A DNA stretch of 64,000 nt from UBA5794 sp963714375 (GTDB lineage: Bacteria > Actinomycetota > Acidimicrobiia > Spongiisociales > UBA5794): assembly GCA_963714375.1 (NCBI GenBank), contig CAVQOG010000008.1:496001-560000 (forward strand), given 5' to 3'. The translations under genes were made by a program, and so were the position numbers. Under the pieces are notes generated by a model. It worked only from the letters and a program-made list of their open reading frames with translations. It made no database searches and was not told where the DNA came from. Within the stretch, counting starts at the first letter, position 1. Every line of letters begins with the position of its first letter. Below are positions 16,705 through 26,002 of the stretch, one piece after another.

Positions 16705-18579
16705 ATGACTGCAACACTCGAACACACGGGCGCGCCCGACCTCGGCGACGCCTTCCCTTCTGTTGCGTGGCGAATTCGCGACTGGGCGATCCGAACGCCT
16801 GACCGAGTCGCCATGCGCGACAAGGACTTCGGTATCTGGCAGGAGCGAACGTCTGCGCAGGTGTGGGACCAGGTGTTGACCGCCGCACACGCCTTTCTCG
16901 CACTCGGCGTGCGGCCAAAGGATGTGACCTCCGTCCACTCCGAGGATCGACCCGAGTGGATCATCTTTGATTTCGCCACGGTCGCAATCAACGGAATCTG
17001 CACCGGTCTCTATCCGACCAATCCCATGGCAGAGACGCAGTACCTTGTCAATGACGCAGGTTCGAAGGTGCATTTCGCCGAGGATCAGGAACAGGTCGAC
17101 AAGATCATCGAAGCGGGTCGCGATGCGTATCCAACGGTCGAGAAGATCATCTACGTCGAACCCCGCGGCGTTCGGACCATGAACGATGACCGCCTGATGT
17201 ACTGGGGCGACTTCATGGACCTTGGCCGTGAGCACCGTGCCGCCAATCCTGGAGCGGTTGAGCAGCTCATGCTTGATGCCGACCCCGATGATGTGATGAC
17301 CCTCATCTACACGTCGGGGACGACGGGTCCACCGAAGGGGGCGATGCTCACGCACCGCAACATCGAGGTCGCGGTCCAGCACGTTCTCAACGATCCGAAC
17401 CGCTTCTCGCGTGGCAAAGGCGAGAATGTCAAGGACGAGAAGCTGACATACCTGCCGCTCTGCCATGTGGCCGAGCGGCTCTTCTCAACGTGGTCAATGG
17501 CGTACAACGGTCCGATTCTCAACTTTGCGGAATCAATTGAGACCGTCCAGGTGAACCTGCGTGAGGTCCAGCCGACAATCTTCTTTGCGGTACCCCGTAT
17601 CTGGGAACGGATCCATGCCGGCATCCTCATCCGTCTCCAGGACGCCACGGTTCTCAAACGGCTTGTCAGCGCCTTCGGATTGAAACTCGCGAGCTATATC
17701 GGTACCAAGCGAGTCTCAAACGACGGTGACTTCACCTTCGGATCCCGGATCGCATATTGGATCGGGAATCCGTTGTTCTTCCGATCGCTCCGTGAGAGGA
17801 TCGGGCTACGCCACTGCCGCTACGCATCATCAGGGGCCGCACCGATCGCACCCGAGGTCCTTGAGTTCTTCATGGGTCTTGGGATTCCGGTGTTCGAGAT
17901 ATATGGCATGACGGAGAACACTGCGTGTGCGACAACGAATCTGGCCGGGCGGGTGAAGCTGGGTACGGTGGGTGAGCCGTACGAGGGAATCGGGTTCCGT
18001 ATCGATGAGGAAACGGGCGAGATCCAGACCAAGCACGGCGCTGTGTTCGCCGGCTATTGGAAGAAGCCAGAGGACACCAAGGCAACGTTCACGGAAGACG
18101 GCTGGCTCAAGACGGGCGACGTTGGTGTGTGGGTCGACGGAACGCATGTCAAGATCGTCGACCGCATCAAGCACATCATCATCACGTCGGGTGGGAAGAA
18201 CATCTCGCCATCCGAGATTGAGAACAGTCTCAAGACATCGCCGTATGTCAAAGAAGCGATGGTCATCGGTGACGGCCGAAAGTACATCACCGCACTGATC
18301 GGGATTGAGTACGACGTTGTCGGCGACTGGGCACTGCGTCGTCAGATCACCTACACCACGTATCGGGACCTGACCGAGAAGCCTGAGGTCATCGAGTTGA
18401 TCCAGGAAGTCGTCAACAAGACAAATACCAAGTTCTCACGAGTCGAGCAGATCAAGTACTTCACGATGATCCCCAAAGAGCTCGACCATGAGGACGGAGA
18501 GCTGACGGCAACGCAGAAGCTCAAGCGAAGTGCCATGGAAGACATGTTCGGCGACCTTGTGGAGTCGATGTACTCGTGA
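16705..18579 (+). CDS. Long-chain-type acyl-CoA synthetase (AMP-binding, FAA1-like)
   Basis: A 624-residue adenylate-forming ligase: P-loop TLIYTSGTTGPPKGAMLTH near residue 200, A5 EIYGMTENT near 397, A8 GWLKTGDVG and DRIKHIIITSGGKNISP near 475-500. It activates a carboxylic acid to its CoA thioester with ATP. The overall build is the FAA1 (long-chain) class, but the direct link to a branched-chain-type ABC importer (livH overlaps its stop) and to paaN suggests an imported aromatic or branched acid as substrate; that is inference. ATG 16705 follows GGAGGTG at 16692-16698. Confidence 0.93.
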   Translation: MTATLEHTGAPDLGDAFPSVAWRIRDWAIRTPDRVAMRDKDFGIWQERTSAQVWDQVLTAAHAFLALGVRPKDVTSVHSEDRPEWIIFDFATVAINGICTGLYPTNPMAETQYLVNDAGSKVHFAEDQEQVDKIIEAGRDAYPTVEKIIYVEPRGVRTMNDDRLMYWGDFMDLGREHRAANPGAVEQLMLDADPDDVMTLIYTSGTTGPPKGAMLTHRNIEVAVQHVLNDPNRFSRGKGENVKDEKLTYLPLCHVAERLFSTWSMAYNGPILNFAESIETVQVNLREVQPTIFFAVPRIWERIHAGILIRLQDATVLKRLVSAFGLKLASYIGTKRVSNDGDFTFGSRIAYWIGNPLFFRSLRERIGLRHCRYASSGAAPIAPEVLEFFMGLGIPVFEIYGMTENTACATTNLAGRVKLGTVGEPYEGIGFRIDEETGEIQTKHGAVFAGYWKKPEDTKATFTEDGWLKTGDVGVWVDGTHVKIVDRIKHIIITSGGKNISPSEIENSLKTSPYVKEAMVIGDGRKYITALIGIEYDVVGDWALRRQITYTTYRDLTEKPEVIELIQEVVNKTNTKFSRVEQIKYFTMIPKELDHEDGELTATQKLKRSAMEDMFGDLVESMYS

Positions 18580-19556
18580 TGACAATCGGGGTGATCGCAC
18601 AAGCTGCGAGCCAGGGCGGCTTCGACAAATTCATCAACGCCCTGGCGTCCGGTATCGCGCTCGGCGCGATCTATGCGCTGCTCGCGCTCGGGTTCGTCAT
18701 CATCTTCAAGGCAACCCAGGTGGTCAACTTCGCCCACGGTGCGATCGCGGCACTCGGTGCCTACCTCGTTTCGTACTTCGCGGTCACCATCAACATCCCG
18801 GGCCGGTGGATCACGTGGGCGCCTGATTGGCTCCAGTGGACGCTTTCAGCGTTGATCGCCGTCGTCCTCACGGCGCTGATCGGTATCGTGATCGAACGGA
18901 TCACGATCAGGCCGATGATCGGCGAGCCTCTGTTCGCTGTTGCGATGATCACCCTCGGTCTCGACCTGGTGATTCGGTCGGTCACGAATGACTTGCTTGA
19001 CAACACGACGGCTGGCCTTGGCGATCCGTGGGGAATCTCGCTCGTTGAGATCGGTCCGCTAACCATGGGAGAGGCCGAGATCGCAACGATTCTGGTCACG
19101 ATCGTGGTCGTCATCATCCTCGCCTTGTTCTTTCGGTCGCGAACCGGAGTGGCAGTGAGGGCGACAGCCTTCGACCAGGAAGCAGCGATGGCCCAGGGCA
19201 TCTCGGTGGGAAGGGTGTTCGCTATCGCATGGGCGATCGGTGCAACCCTGGCGGCTCTCGGCGGGATCTTCGCTTCGGTCGGTGCAAGGGGTGGCGCCGG
19301 TGTCGGACCATTTACGGCCCTGATCGCCTTCCGCGCATTCCCCGCGGTCATCATCGGTGGTCTCGACTCTGTGAGTGGTGCGGTGTATGGAGGCATGATC
19401 ATCGGCATCCTTGAGGTGTTCGCGGGTACCTATCTCGGTCCCATCTCGTGGCTCGGAACCGGATTCTCGGGCATCGTGCCATGGCTTGCGATGATGGTGG
19501 TCCTGGTTGTCCGGCCCTATGGCCTGTTCGGTACTGAGGAGATCCGACGCGTATGA
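18579..19556 (+). CDS. livH: Branched-chain-type ABC transporter permease LivH
   Basis: A 325-residue permease with about eight membrane spans. ALGAIYALLALGFVIIFKATQVVNFAHGAIAALGAY is the characteristic LivH N-terminal region, and the AVRATAFDQEAAMAQGIS loop is the site that contacts the ATPases. ATG 18579 overlaps the ligase stop (TGATG), and the livM ATG overlaps its own stop. It belongs to a five-gene importer livHMKFG; the solute may be an organic or aromatic acid given the ligase in front. Confidence 0.94.
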   Translation: MTIGVIAQAASQGGFDKFINALASGIALGAIYALLALGFVIIFKATQVVNFAHGAIAALGAYLVSYFAVTINIPGRWITWAPDWLQWTLSALIAVVLTALIGIVIERITIRPMIGEPLFAVAMITLGLDLVIRSVTNDLLDNTTAGLGDPWGISLVEIGPLTMGEAEIATILVTIVVVIILALFFRSRTGVAVRATAFDQEAAMAQGISVGRVFAIAWAIGATLAALGGIFASVGARGGAGVGPFTALIAFRAFPAVIIGGLDSVSGAVYGGMIIGILEVFAGTYLGPISWLGTGFSGIVPWLAMMVVLVVRPYGLFGTEEIRRV

Positions 19557-20830
19557 GGGGCAGACCGAATCTCTACACGCGCTACCAGTCCGAGATGGGG
19601 CTCTTTCCATCAACGACGAGGAAGATCTCCGTGGCTCTTCTCTTCGTCATCGCCGTCTTGGCTCCTCTCGCCGCACTCCCGTTCCTCGGCTTCGCTGGCG
19701 ACTCGTCGTGGCTCATTCTCGTCAACCGGGCCCTTGTCTTTGCTGTGGGCGCACTCGGGCTCAATCTCCTGACGGGTGTCGCCGGACAGGTATCGCTTGG
19801 TCACGCCTTCTTCATGGCGGTTGGTGCCTACACCGCGGTTGTGCTGGGTGGTGAGGCAGGGCGAAGCGTCTGGGGTCTCGGGCTTCCGATCTGGATCTGG
19901 CTACCGATGGCTGGCGTCGTTGCTGCGTTGGTTGGTGTCGTGGTTGCACCCACCGCAGTACGGGTCAGAGGGTTGTACCTCGCGTTCGTGACCCTTGGAT
20001 TGGTATTCATCGGTCTGTATCTGTGGCGGAACCTTGGCAAGGTTGCAGGACAGTCCGGGATCGGCCGGCCTTGGCCCGAACTCGAGTTTGCGCTGTGGCG
20101 GAACATGGATCCGCTTGTCTCGTTCACGACGGACGGCCCGTTGTGGTGGTTCCTGCGACCGATCAATCTCCTTCCGTGGGTCCACGTCGAGGAGATGACT
20201 GGCGAGGCAAAGACGTATTTCTTCCTCTTGTTTGCCGTCGTGCTGTTTGCTCTGTTCGCCAAGAACCTCATGCGCACGCGAATCGGACGGTCGTGGGCTG
20301 CGGTCCGGGATCGCGATATCGCAGCGGAGGTGATGGGCGTTGCCGACGCCAAGGCCAAGACACAGGCTTTCGGGATCTCTTCGTTCTATGCGGGTCTCGC
20401 CGGTGCCCTCCTCGGTTCCGTTGTCGGGCGGATCATTCCGGAGAGCTGGGACATCTTTCTGTCCGTGGAGTTCATCGCCATCATCCTCATCGGTGGCGCT
20501 GGCACGATTGCGGGGACAATGCTCGGGACCTTCTTCGTGGTGCTGTCTCCCCGGATCGTCGAGAACGTCACTGGATTCCTCGCGGCACAAGCCGAGAATG
20601 GGGGACCGTTGTCGTGGATTGGCGCGCTCGTGGTTCGCTCCGGTCCGGACGACCTCATTGGCATTGTTTCGTATCCGGACGCAGCGGGACCCGGCCTCAG
20701 CGTGCCACAGCTCAACATCGTGCTTTTTGGAATTCTGATCATCGTCTTCTTGATCGCCGAGCCACTTGGCCTCTATGGCATCTGGCTCCGTATCAGGAAC
20801 TACTGGAAGGGGTGGCCATTCACATACTGA
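19553..20830 (+). CDS. livM: Branched-chain-type ABC transporter permease LivM
   Basis: A 425-residue permease, longer than usual for LivM (about 330-420). It has the LGLNLLTGVAGQVSLGHAFFMAVGAYTAVVL motif near residue 63 and the cytoplasmic coupling loop SWAAVRDRDIAAEVMGVADAKAKTQAFG near 245. Extra sequence lies in a large loop (about residues 150-220) between membrane spans and near the C-terminus. It pairs with LivH to form the membrane channel. The start overlaps the livH stop as ATGA. Confidence 0.94.
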   Translation: MRGRPNLYTRYQSEMGLFPSTTRKISVALLFVIAVLAPLAALPFLGFAGDSSWLILVNRALVFAVGALGLNLLTGVAGQVSLGHAFFMAVGAYTAVVLGGEAGRSVWGLGLPIWIWLPMAGVVAALVGVVVAPTAVRVRGLYLAFVTLGLVFIGLYLWRNLGKVAGQSGIGRPWPELEFALWRNMDPLVSFTTDGPLWWFLRPINLLPWVHVEEMTGEAKTYFFLLFAVVLFALFAKNLMRTRIGRSWAAVRDRDIAAEVMGVADAKAKTQAFGISSFYAGLAGALLGSVVGRIIPESWDIFLSVEFIAIILIGGAGTIAGTMLGTFFVVLSPRIVENVTGFLAAQAENGGPLSWIGALVVRSGPDDLIGIVSYPDAAGPGLSVPQLNIVLFGILIIVFLIAEPLGLYGIWLRIRNYWKGWPFTY

Positions 20831-20909
20831 TTCAACCGTCTTCACAACGGGCGTGTGCGCGCCTTACCGAGGAAACAACCAAGAAACAACGACAGAGGAG
20901 AACAGGACA

Positions 20910-22304
20910 ATGAGAAAGCGATATAGCTGGCTCGTCCTTGTCTTTGTGCTCGCACTCGTGGCAGCTGCATGCAGCTCGAGTTCGGATGACACAACGACAA
21001 CGGGGGCGCCAGAAGCGACTACCACCACTGCTGGTGAAGTTGCCGATACGACAACAACGACGGAAGCTCCGCCCGCTGAGATGATCGGCGGACGAGGCAT
21101 TGACCTTGAGAACAAGGTGATCACGGTCGGGCTTCTGTCCGACCTGACCGGCGCATTTGCTGGCCTCACCACACACATCACTGATGCCCAGAACGTGTAT
21201 TGGGACGCCCTGAACGCGGCTGGCGGCATCGACGGATGGACGATCAACGCGTTGGTCGAGGACACGGCATACAACGTGGAACAGCATCTCGAGAAACTCG
21301 AGAAGCTCCGCGGAGAGGTTGCCATGATCACCCTATCGACGGGTTCACCAACAACGGTCGCGTCTCTCCCGACGCTGATCGAGGATCAGATGCCTTTGAT
21401 CCCACTGAGCTGGTATTCAGGCTGGGCGATTCCTGAGTTCGACCAGGATGTGACCCTTGAGCAGAACACCAACTACTGCATCGAGTCGATGAACCTCGTT
21501 GCATTTGCCATGGAAATGGGCGGCACGAAGTTCGCTCTCGCCGGCTTCCCCGGTGACTACGGAGGAGATGCCGCAGAGGGTGTTCGCAAGGCCGTCGAGT
21601 ATTACGGTCTTGAACTCGTGTACGACGGCGAGGGTGCCGTCATTCCTGGCCAGGACCAGACCGAGGTCATCCAAGCCATCGCCACTTCAGGTGCTGACTG
21701 GACGATTCTGACCACGAACCCAGGCACGGCAGCCGAGCTTGTTGCTGGAGCCGTAGGTGCCGGCTACCCCGGCATGTTCACGGGCAACGGCCCGACCTAC
21801 AACGCTGCCCTGCTCGACTCGCCAGCTGCGCCGCTGTTCGACACGGTGTACTACCAGTCGGCGTACAACGTCGGTTGGGGATTCGACACACCTGGCAACG
21901 ACGAAATGATGACCGCGATGACAGCGGCTTTGCCGGACGCCCGTCCGAGCGATGCCTACATCATCGGTTGGAATGAGGCAGTCGTCGTCCATCAGGTGCT
22001 CGCAGCTGCGATTGCAGCCATGGATCTGAGCCCTGAAGGCATCCTGACAGCGATGAACTCGCTCGAGGATGTGGACTTTGGTGGTTCGCAGCCGAACCAG
22101 TCGTGGGCAGGAACCCCGAATGAGTATGTGCTGCGATCGCTTGCGATCTTCAAGCCAGATCTTGCGACCTACACCGCTGCTGGCGGTGCGGATCAGACGC
22201 TGAGTCAAGACGGAGCTACAACCGGATCGATCTTGGAGAAGGACTTCTTCATCTCCGATGCGGCTGCAGACTTCGACTTCACGGCTCCGTGCTGGGAAGC
22301 GTAA
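20910..22304 (+). CDS. livK: Branched-chain-type ABC transporter substrate-binding lipoprotein LivK
   Basis: A 464-residue extracytoplasmic receptor. The signal peptide ends in the lipobox L-A-A-A-C (about residues 20-23), followed by a Ser/Thr linker, then a type I periplasmic-binding fold: ITVGLLSDLTGAFAGLTTHITDAQNVYWDALNAAGGIDGW and later GAVIPGQDQTEVIQAIATSGADW. It captures the solute for LivHM. ATG 20910 follows GAGGAG. The 79-base gap to livM and the strong hairpin behind the gene suggest it is expressed at a different level from its partners. Confidence 0.94.
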   Translation: MRKRYSWLVLVFVLALVAAACSSSSDDTTTTGAPEATTTTAGEVADTTTTTEAPPAEMIGGRGIDLENKVITVGLLSDLTGAFAGLTTHITDAQNVYWDALNAAGGIDGWTINALVEDTAYNVEQHLEKLEKLRGEVAMITLSTGSPTTVASLPTLIEDQMPLIPLSWYSGWAIPEFDQDVTLEQNTNYCIESMNLVAFAMEMGGTKFALAGFPGDYGGDAAEGVRKAVEYYGLELVYDGEGAVIPGQDQTEVIQAIATSGADWTILTTNPGTAAELVAGAVGAGYPGMFTGNGPTYNAALLDSPAAPLFDTVYYQSAYNVGWGFDTPGNDEMMTAMTAALPDARPSDAYIIGWNEAVVVHQVLAAAIAAMDLSPEGILTAMNSLEDVDFGGSQPNQSWAGTPNEYVLRSLAIFKPDLATYTAAGGADQTLSQDGATTGSILEKDFFISDAAADFDFTAPCWEA

Positions 22305-22319
22305 GTAAATCGACAGGGA

Positions 22320-22351
22320 CTTTGGGGGTGCGGTTCGCCGCACCCCCAAAG
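22320..22351 (+). terminator. 14-bp hairpin with UUCG tetraloop between livK and livF
   Basis: CTTTGGGGGTGCGG and CCGCACCCCCAAAG form a perfect 14-bp stem closed by TTCG. No T-tract follows. Such hairpins behind a binding-protein gene act as attenuators or mRNA stabilisers, giving excess binding protein over the transporter. Confidence 0.75.
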
Positions 22352-22405
22352 CACCACCAGTCTGTTCCGACGCCAACGTGAAATCGAAACCCAAGGCGAA
22401 CACTG

Positions 22406-23196
<791 letters not shown>

Positions 23197-23200
<4 letters not shown>

Positions 23201-23973
23201 ACCCTCCTTTGCTCGAGTTCGAGGGTGTCGGCCTGTCCTTCAAGGGCGTGCATGCGCTGACCGACATGTCATTCACGATGAATGCTGGTGAACTCTTTGC
23301 GGTGATCGGACCCAACGGCGCCGGAAAGACTTCCACGTTCAACTGTCTCAACGGTGTCTACAAACCACAGGTTGGTGACATTCGGTGGAAGGGCGATTCG
23401 ATCCTCGGGATGCGGCCGGACAAGGTCGCTGATCTCGGGATTGCACGGACATTCCAAAACATCGAACTGTTTGCGCATATGACCGTTCTTGAGAACATCA
23501 CGCTCGGCCGCCACGTCCGCACGGATGTTGGATGGATGGCAGGGGCGATGTGGTGGGGTCGCGCAAAGCGCGAGGAAATGGACAACCGCGCCCATGTCGA
23601 AGACATCATCGACCTGCTTGAGATTGAGGCATGGCGTGCCCATCCGGTCGGCCTTCTGCCGTACGGGATTCAGAAACGGGTCGAGCTCGGTCGTGCGCTT
23701 GCCATGGAACCCGAACTGCTCCTTCTCGATGAGCCGGTCGCGGGTATGAACCTCGAGGAGACTGAGGACATGGCTCGCTTCATCCTCGACATCCGCGAAG
23801 AGCTCGGCATCGCGATGATCCTTGTCGAACACGACATGGGTCTCGTCATGGACATCGCAGACCGAATTCTTGTCCTCGATTTCGGTCAGGTGATCGGGCA
23901 GGGAACTCCCGCACAAGTTCAGAAGGACCCCAACGTCATCAAGGCGTACCTGGGAGAAGAGCTCTCGCTCTAG
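23197..23973 (+). CDS. livG: Branched-chain-type ABC transporter ATP-binding protein LivG
   Basis: A 258-residue ATPase: Walker A GPNGAGKTS, the LivG hallmark GIARTFQNIELFAHMTVLENI, Walker B LLLLDEPVAGMN and switch EHDMGLVMDI. The ABC signature is altered: LLPYGIQKRVELGRAL, with L-P-Y-G instead of L-S-Y-G, which is common in LivG. Partner of LivF. ATG 23197 overlaps the livF stop (ATGA), preferred over GTG 23188. Last gene of the transporter operon; ends at a heptanucleotide array. Confidence 0.94.
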
Positions 23974-23976
23974 TCG

Positions 23977-24044
23977 GACGTCGGGCCCGATGACCGATGA
24001 CCGATGTCCGATCTCCGATCTCCGATTACGGATTGCGGATTACG
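23977..24044. repeat. Heptanucleotide repeat array D
   Basis: GACGTCG, then from 23989 eight in-phase units: GATGACC twice, GATGTCC, GATCTCC twice, GATTACG, GATTGCG and GATTACG. The minus-strand reading of GATTACG supplies the TAA stop and last codons of the esterase gene. Lies between converging livG and the esterase gene. Confidence 0.88.
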
Positions 24045-25033
24045 GAACTGAGCCACTCGGAGGTCACGGCAAGGGCTCGTTTTGAGGCTGGTTCCCAGGG
24101 GGCGATGGCTGGCCAGACGTGCATCATCTCGGGTTCGATGGAGAGGGTCATGTCCACCCCGACCTTGTCTGCGTTCGCTTTGAGGCGGACCGAATCGTCG
24201 AGGATCATCTCGGCTCCACCGGCGAAGACAAGCATCGGCGGTAGACCTGTTAGGTCGCCGTTGACGGGCGAAACGAGTGGATCTCCAAGCTGGTCGATGC
24301 CTGCGTAGTAGCTGTTCGGGGTGGACAACTCATGTACCGGGAGATAGTCGGTATCGGCGTTCGTGACGATGGTGTACGACGCGTGGTTGAGATCCGTATA
24401 GGGCGAGAACAGGACGGCACCGCCCGGGAGCGGATCCCCGTCCTCTCGAAGCTGAAGAAGAAGCGCCAACGCCAATCCGCCGCCAGCCGAATCACCCGAT
24501 ACGACCATGTGAGACGGATCCGTCCCCAATGCCACGAGCGCCCGATACGCCCGCACAGCATCTTCGAGGGCCGCCGGGAAACGATGTTCGGGTGCAAGCC
24601 GATACCGAGGTGCGTAGGCCGTCGTGCCCGTGGCGTGGACCAACCGTGCCACATGCTGACGGTGTGTCCCCGGGTTCCCGAACACGTAGCCGCCCCCATG
24701 GAAGTAGAGCATCGTTGCGGAGTCGGTTGCATCGCCGATCCGTATGTATCGATCTGCGTCCAAGCCACCGAGCGTCGTACGCGTGACACGGATCTTTCTG
24801 TGCAACTCGGGTGGCACTGGGGCTCTGACATGGAGCCCGAATTGGTTGATGAACCGATCATCAGGAACCGTGGCTGCGAACTCAATCGCTGCACGAGCAA
24901 TCGCCACAACGATGTCAGTCCGCCACGTCCACGACGGCATGGTCGGTCCAAGGAGAAGGCGATGGAACACACGACGCGCAACCGCGATCGAAACCAGAAA
25001 CCAGAGCTTGATGACGTTGATGACTGAACCCAT
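24026..25033 (-). CDS. Alpha/beta-hydrolase, HSL-type esterase/lipase
   Basis: A 335-residue hormone-sensitive-lipase family hydrolase: oxyanion motif YFHGGGYVFG, nucleophile GDSAGGGLA, and later Asp/Glu and His positions (FAGGAEMILDDS and MMHVWPA). The first about 20 residues are hydrophobic and may anchor it to the membrane. It should cleave short or medium acyl esters. ATG 25033 is preferred to TTG 25039 because TAACTA ends 6 bases before it. The last codons (V-I-R-N-P-stop) fall inside a heptanucleotide array, so the C-terminus is repeat-derived. Confidence 0.9.
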   Translation of the reverse strand: MGSVINVIKLWFLVSIAVARRVFHRLLLGPTMPSWTWRTDIVVAIARAAIEFAATVPDDRFINQFGLHVRAPVPPELHRKIRVTRTTLGGLDADRYIRIGDATDSATMLYFHGGGYVFGNPGTHRQHVARLVHATGTTAYAPRYRLAPEHRFPAALEDAVRAYRALVALGTDPSHMVVSGDSAGGGLALALLLQLREDGDPLPGGAVLFSPYTDLNHASYTIVTNADTDYLPVHELSTPNSYYAGIDQLGDPLVSPVNGDLTGLPPMLVFAGGAEMILDDSVRLKANADKVGVDMTLSIEPEMMHVWPAIAPWEPASKRALAVTSEWLSSVIRNP

Positions 25034-25039
25034 TGCCAA

Positions 25040-25045
25040 TAGTTA
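25040..25045 (-). promoter_or_regulatory. -10 box TAACTA, leaderless start of esterase gene
   Basis: TAACTA on the minus strand ends 6 bases before the ATG at 25033; no Shine-Dalgarno sequence. Confidence 0.5.
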
Positions 25046-25066
25046 ACCGGCGATGAAAGGCAAACC

Positions 25067-25136
25067 GACGACCGATGACCGGTGACCGATTTCAGAAGCC
25101 AGAAGTCAGAAGCTGTGAGCTGGAACTGGAAGCTCC
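25067..25136. repeat. Heptanucleotide repeat array E
   Basis: GACGACC, GATGACC, GGTGACC, GATTTCA, GAAGCCA, GAAGTCA, GAAGCTG and further weaker units, all with period 7, running up to the stop codon of the Bax-inhibitor-1 family gene. It passes from the GATGACC type into the GAAGCTG type within one array. Confidence 0.8.
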
Positions 25137-25916
25137 TCAGTTCCTGATCTTGGACAGGAGTCGCAGAATCTCGATGTACAGCCATACGATCGTGACCATC
25201 AGGGCAAAGGCGCCGAACCACTCCATGAACTTGGGAGCCCGTGCGGTAACGCCTCGTTCGATCAGGTCGAAGTCGAGCATCAGATTGAACGCAGCGATCC
25301 CGACGATCAGAAGGCTGAAACCGATACCGATCGGCCCGCTGTCCCATACGAAGGGCATGTTCACCGAGAAAAGGGAAAGGACGATACTCACGAGATAGAA
25401 CAACATGATCCCGAGGGTTGCCCCGATGATGATTCCCCGCATTTTGTTCGTGACCCGGATCGTGCGCGTCACAAACAGCACGAGCATGACCATGAACACG
25501 CTCGCCGTGGCAAGGAGTGCCTGGATGATGATGCCCTCGAACTCGGCCTCATATACGTGGCTGATTGCCCCGATCACAACGCCTTGGCTGATGGCGTAGA
25601 GCGGTCCGGTGATGATCGCAAGCTGTGGCTTGAACGCCGTGACAACAGCGAGTACAACAGCTCCGATAAGGACGAAGAACCACCAGACCGGGATGTTTAC
25701 CTCGCCGGCGGCAGGGTTGACGAGTGTCCAGCCCCACGAACCGGAAGCGAGTACCAGAATCAGTAAGAACGCGGTTTTGGCCGCGGTACCGCCGATCGTC
25801 ATCGGGTCGTCGGAGCCCATGACAATCGGTGTCTGGGGCGTACTCAACGCGGTGTCGACACCGGCATCCACGGGTGGGAGCGCACCGAACTGCTTTTGGA
25901 GAGTCGGATTGGCCAT
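25137..25916 (-). CDS. Bax inhibitor-1/YccA family membrane protein
   Basis: A 259-residue protein with seven hydrophobic segments after a soluble N-terminus of about 45 residues. TAAKTAFLLILVLASGSWGWTL, YAISQGVVIGAISHVYEAEFEGII and the conserved Asp-rich end NLMLDFDLIERGV identify the actinobacterial YccA-like branch. Family members are calcium-leak or stress-survival proteins; the exact function is unknown. Divergent from the glutamate dehydrogenase gene. GAAAGTGAG before the ATG can act as a ribosome-binding site. Confidence 0.9.
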   Translation of the reverse strand: MANPTLQKQFGALPPVDAGVDTALSTPQTPIVMGSDDPMTIGGTAAKTAFLLILVLASGSWGWTLVNPAAGEVNIPVWWFFVLIGAVVLAVVTAFKPQLAIITGPLYAISQGVVIGAISHVYEAEFEGIIIQALLATASVFMVMLVLFVTRTIRVTNKMRGIIIGATLGIMLFYLVSIVLSLFSVNMPFVWDSGPIGIGFSLLIVGIAAFNLMLDFDLIERGVTARAPKFMEWFGAFALMVTIVWLYIEILRLLSKIRN

Positions 25917-25989
25917 GGCTCACTTTCGATAGGAGCCGGAATCGTAGGAACCAAGGAGACGAAACTCACCGAATCGTTCCAGTGAGCAC

Positions 25990-25995
25990 TAGCCT
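25990..25995 (+). promoter_or_regulatory. -10 box TAGCCT, leaderless start of NAD-glutamate dehydrogenase
   Basis: TAGCCT ends 7 bases before ATG 26003 with no Shine-Dalgarno sequence. This box favours ATG 26003 over the in-frame GTG at 25982, which lies upstream of the box. Confidence 0.55.
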
Positions 25996-26002
25996 CGCTC
26001 CC

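Noticed and set aside
20831..20909. Riboswitch or attenuator before livK
   Set aside because: The 79-base gap shows no stable long stem or recognisable aptamer, only a good ribosome-binding site.
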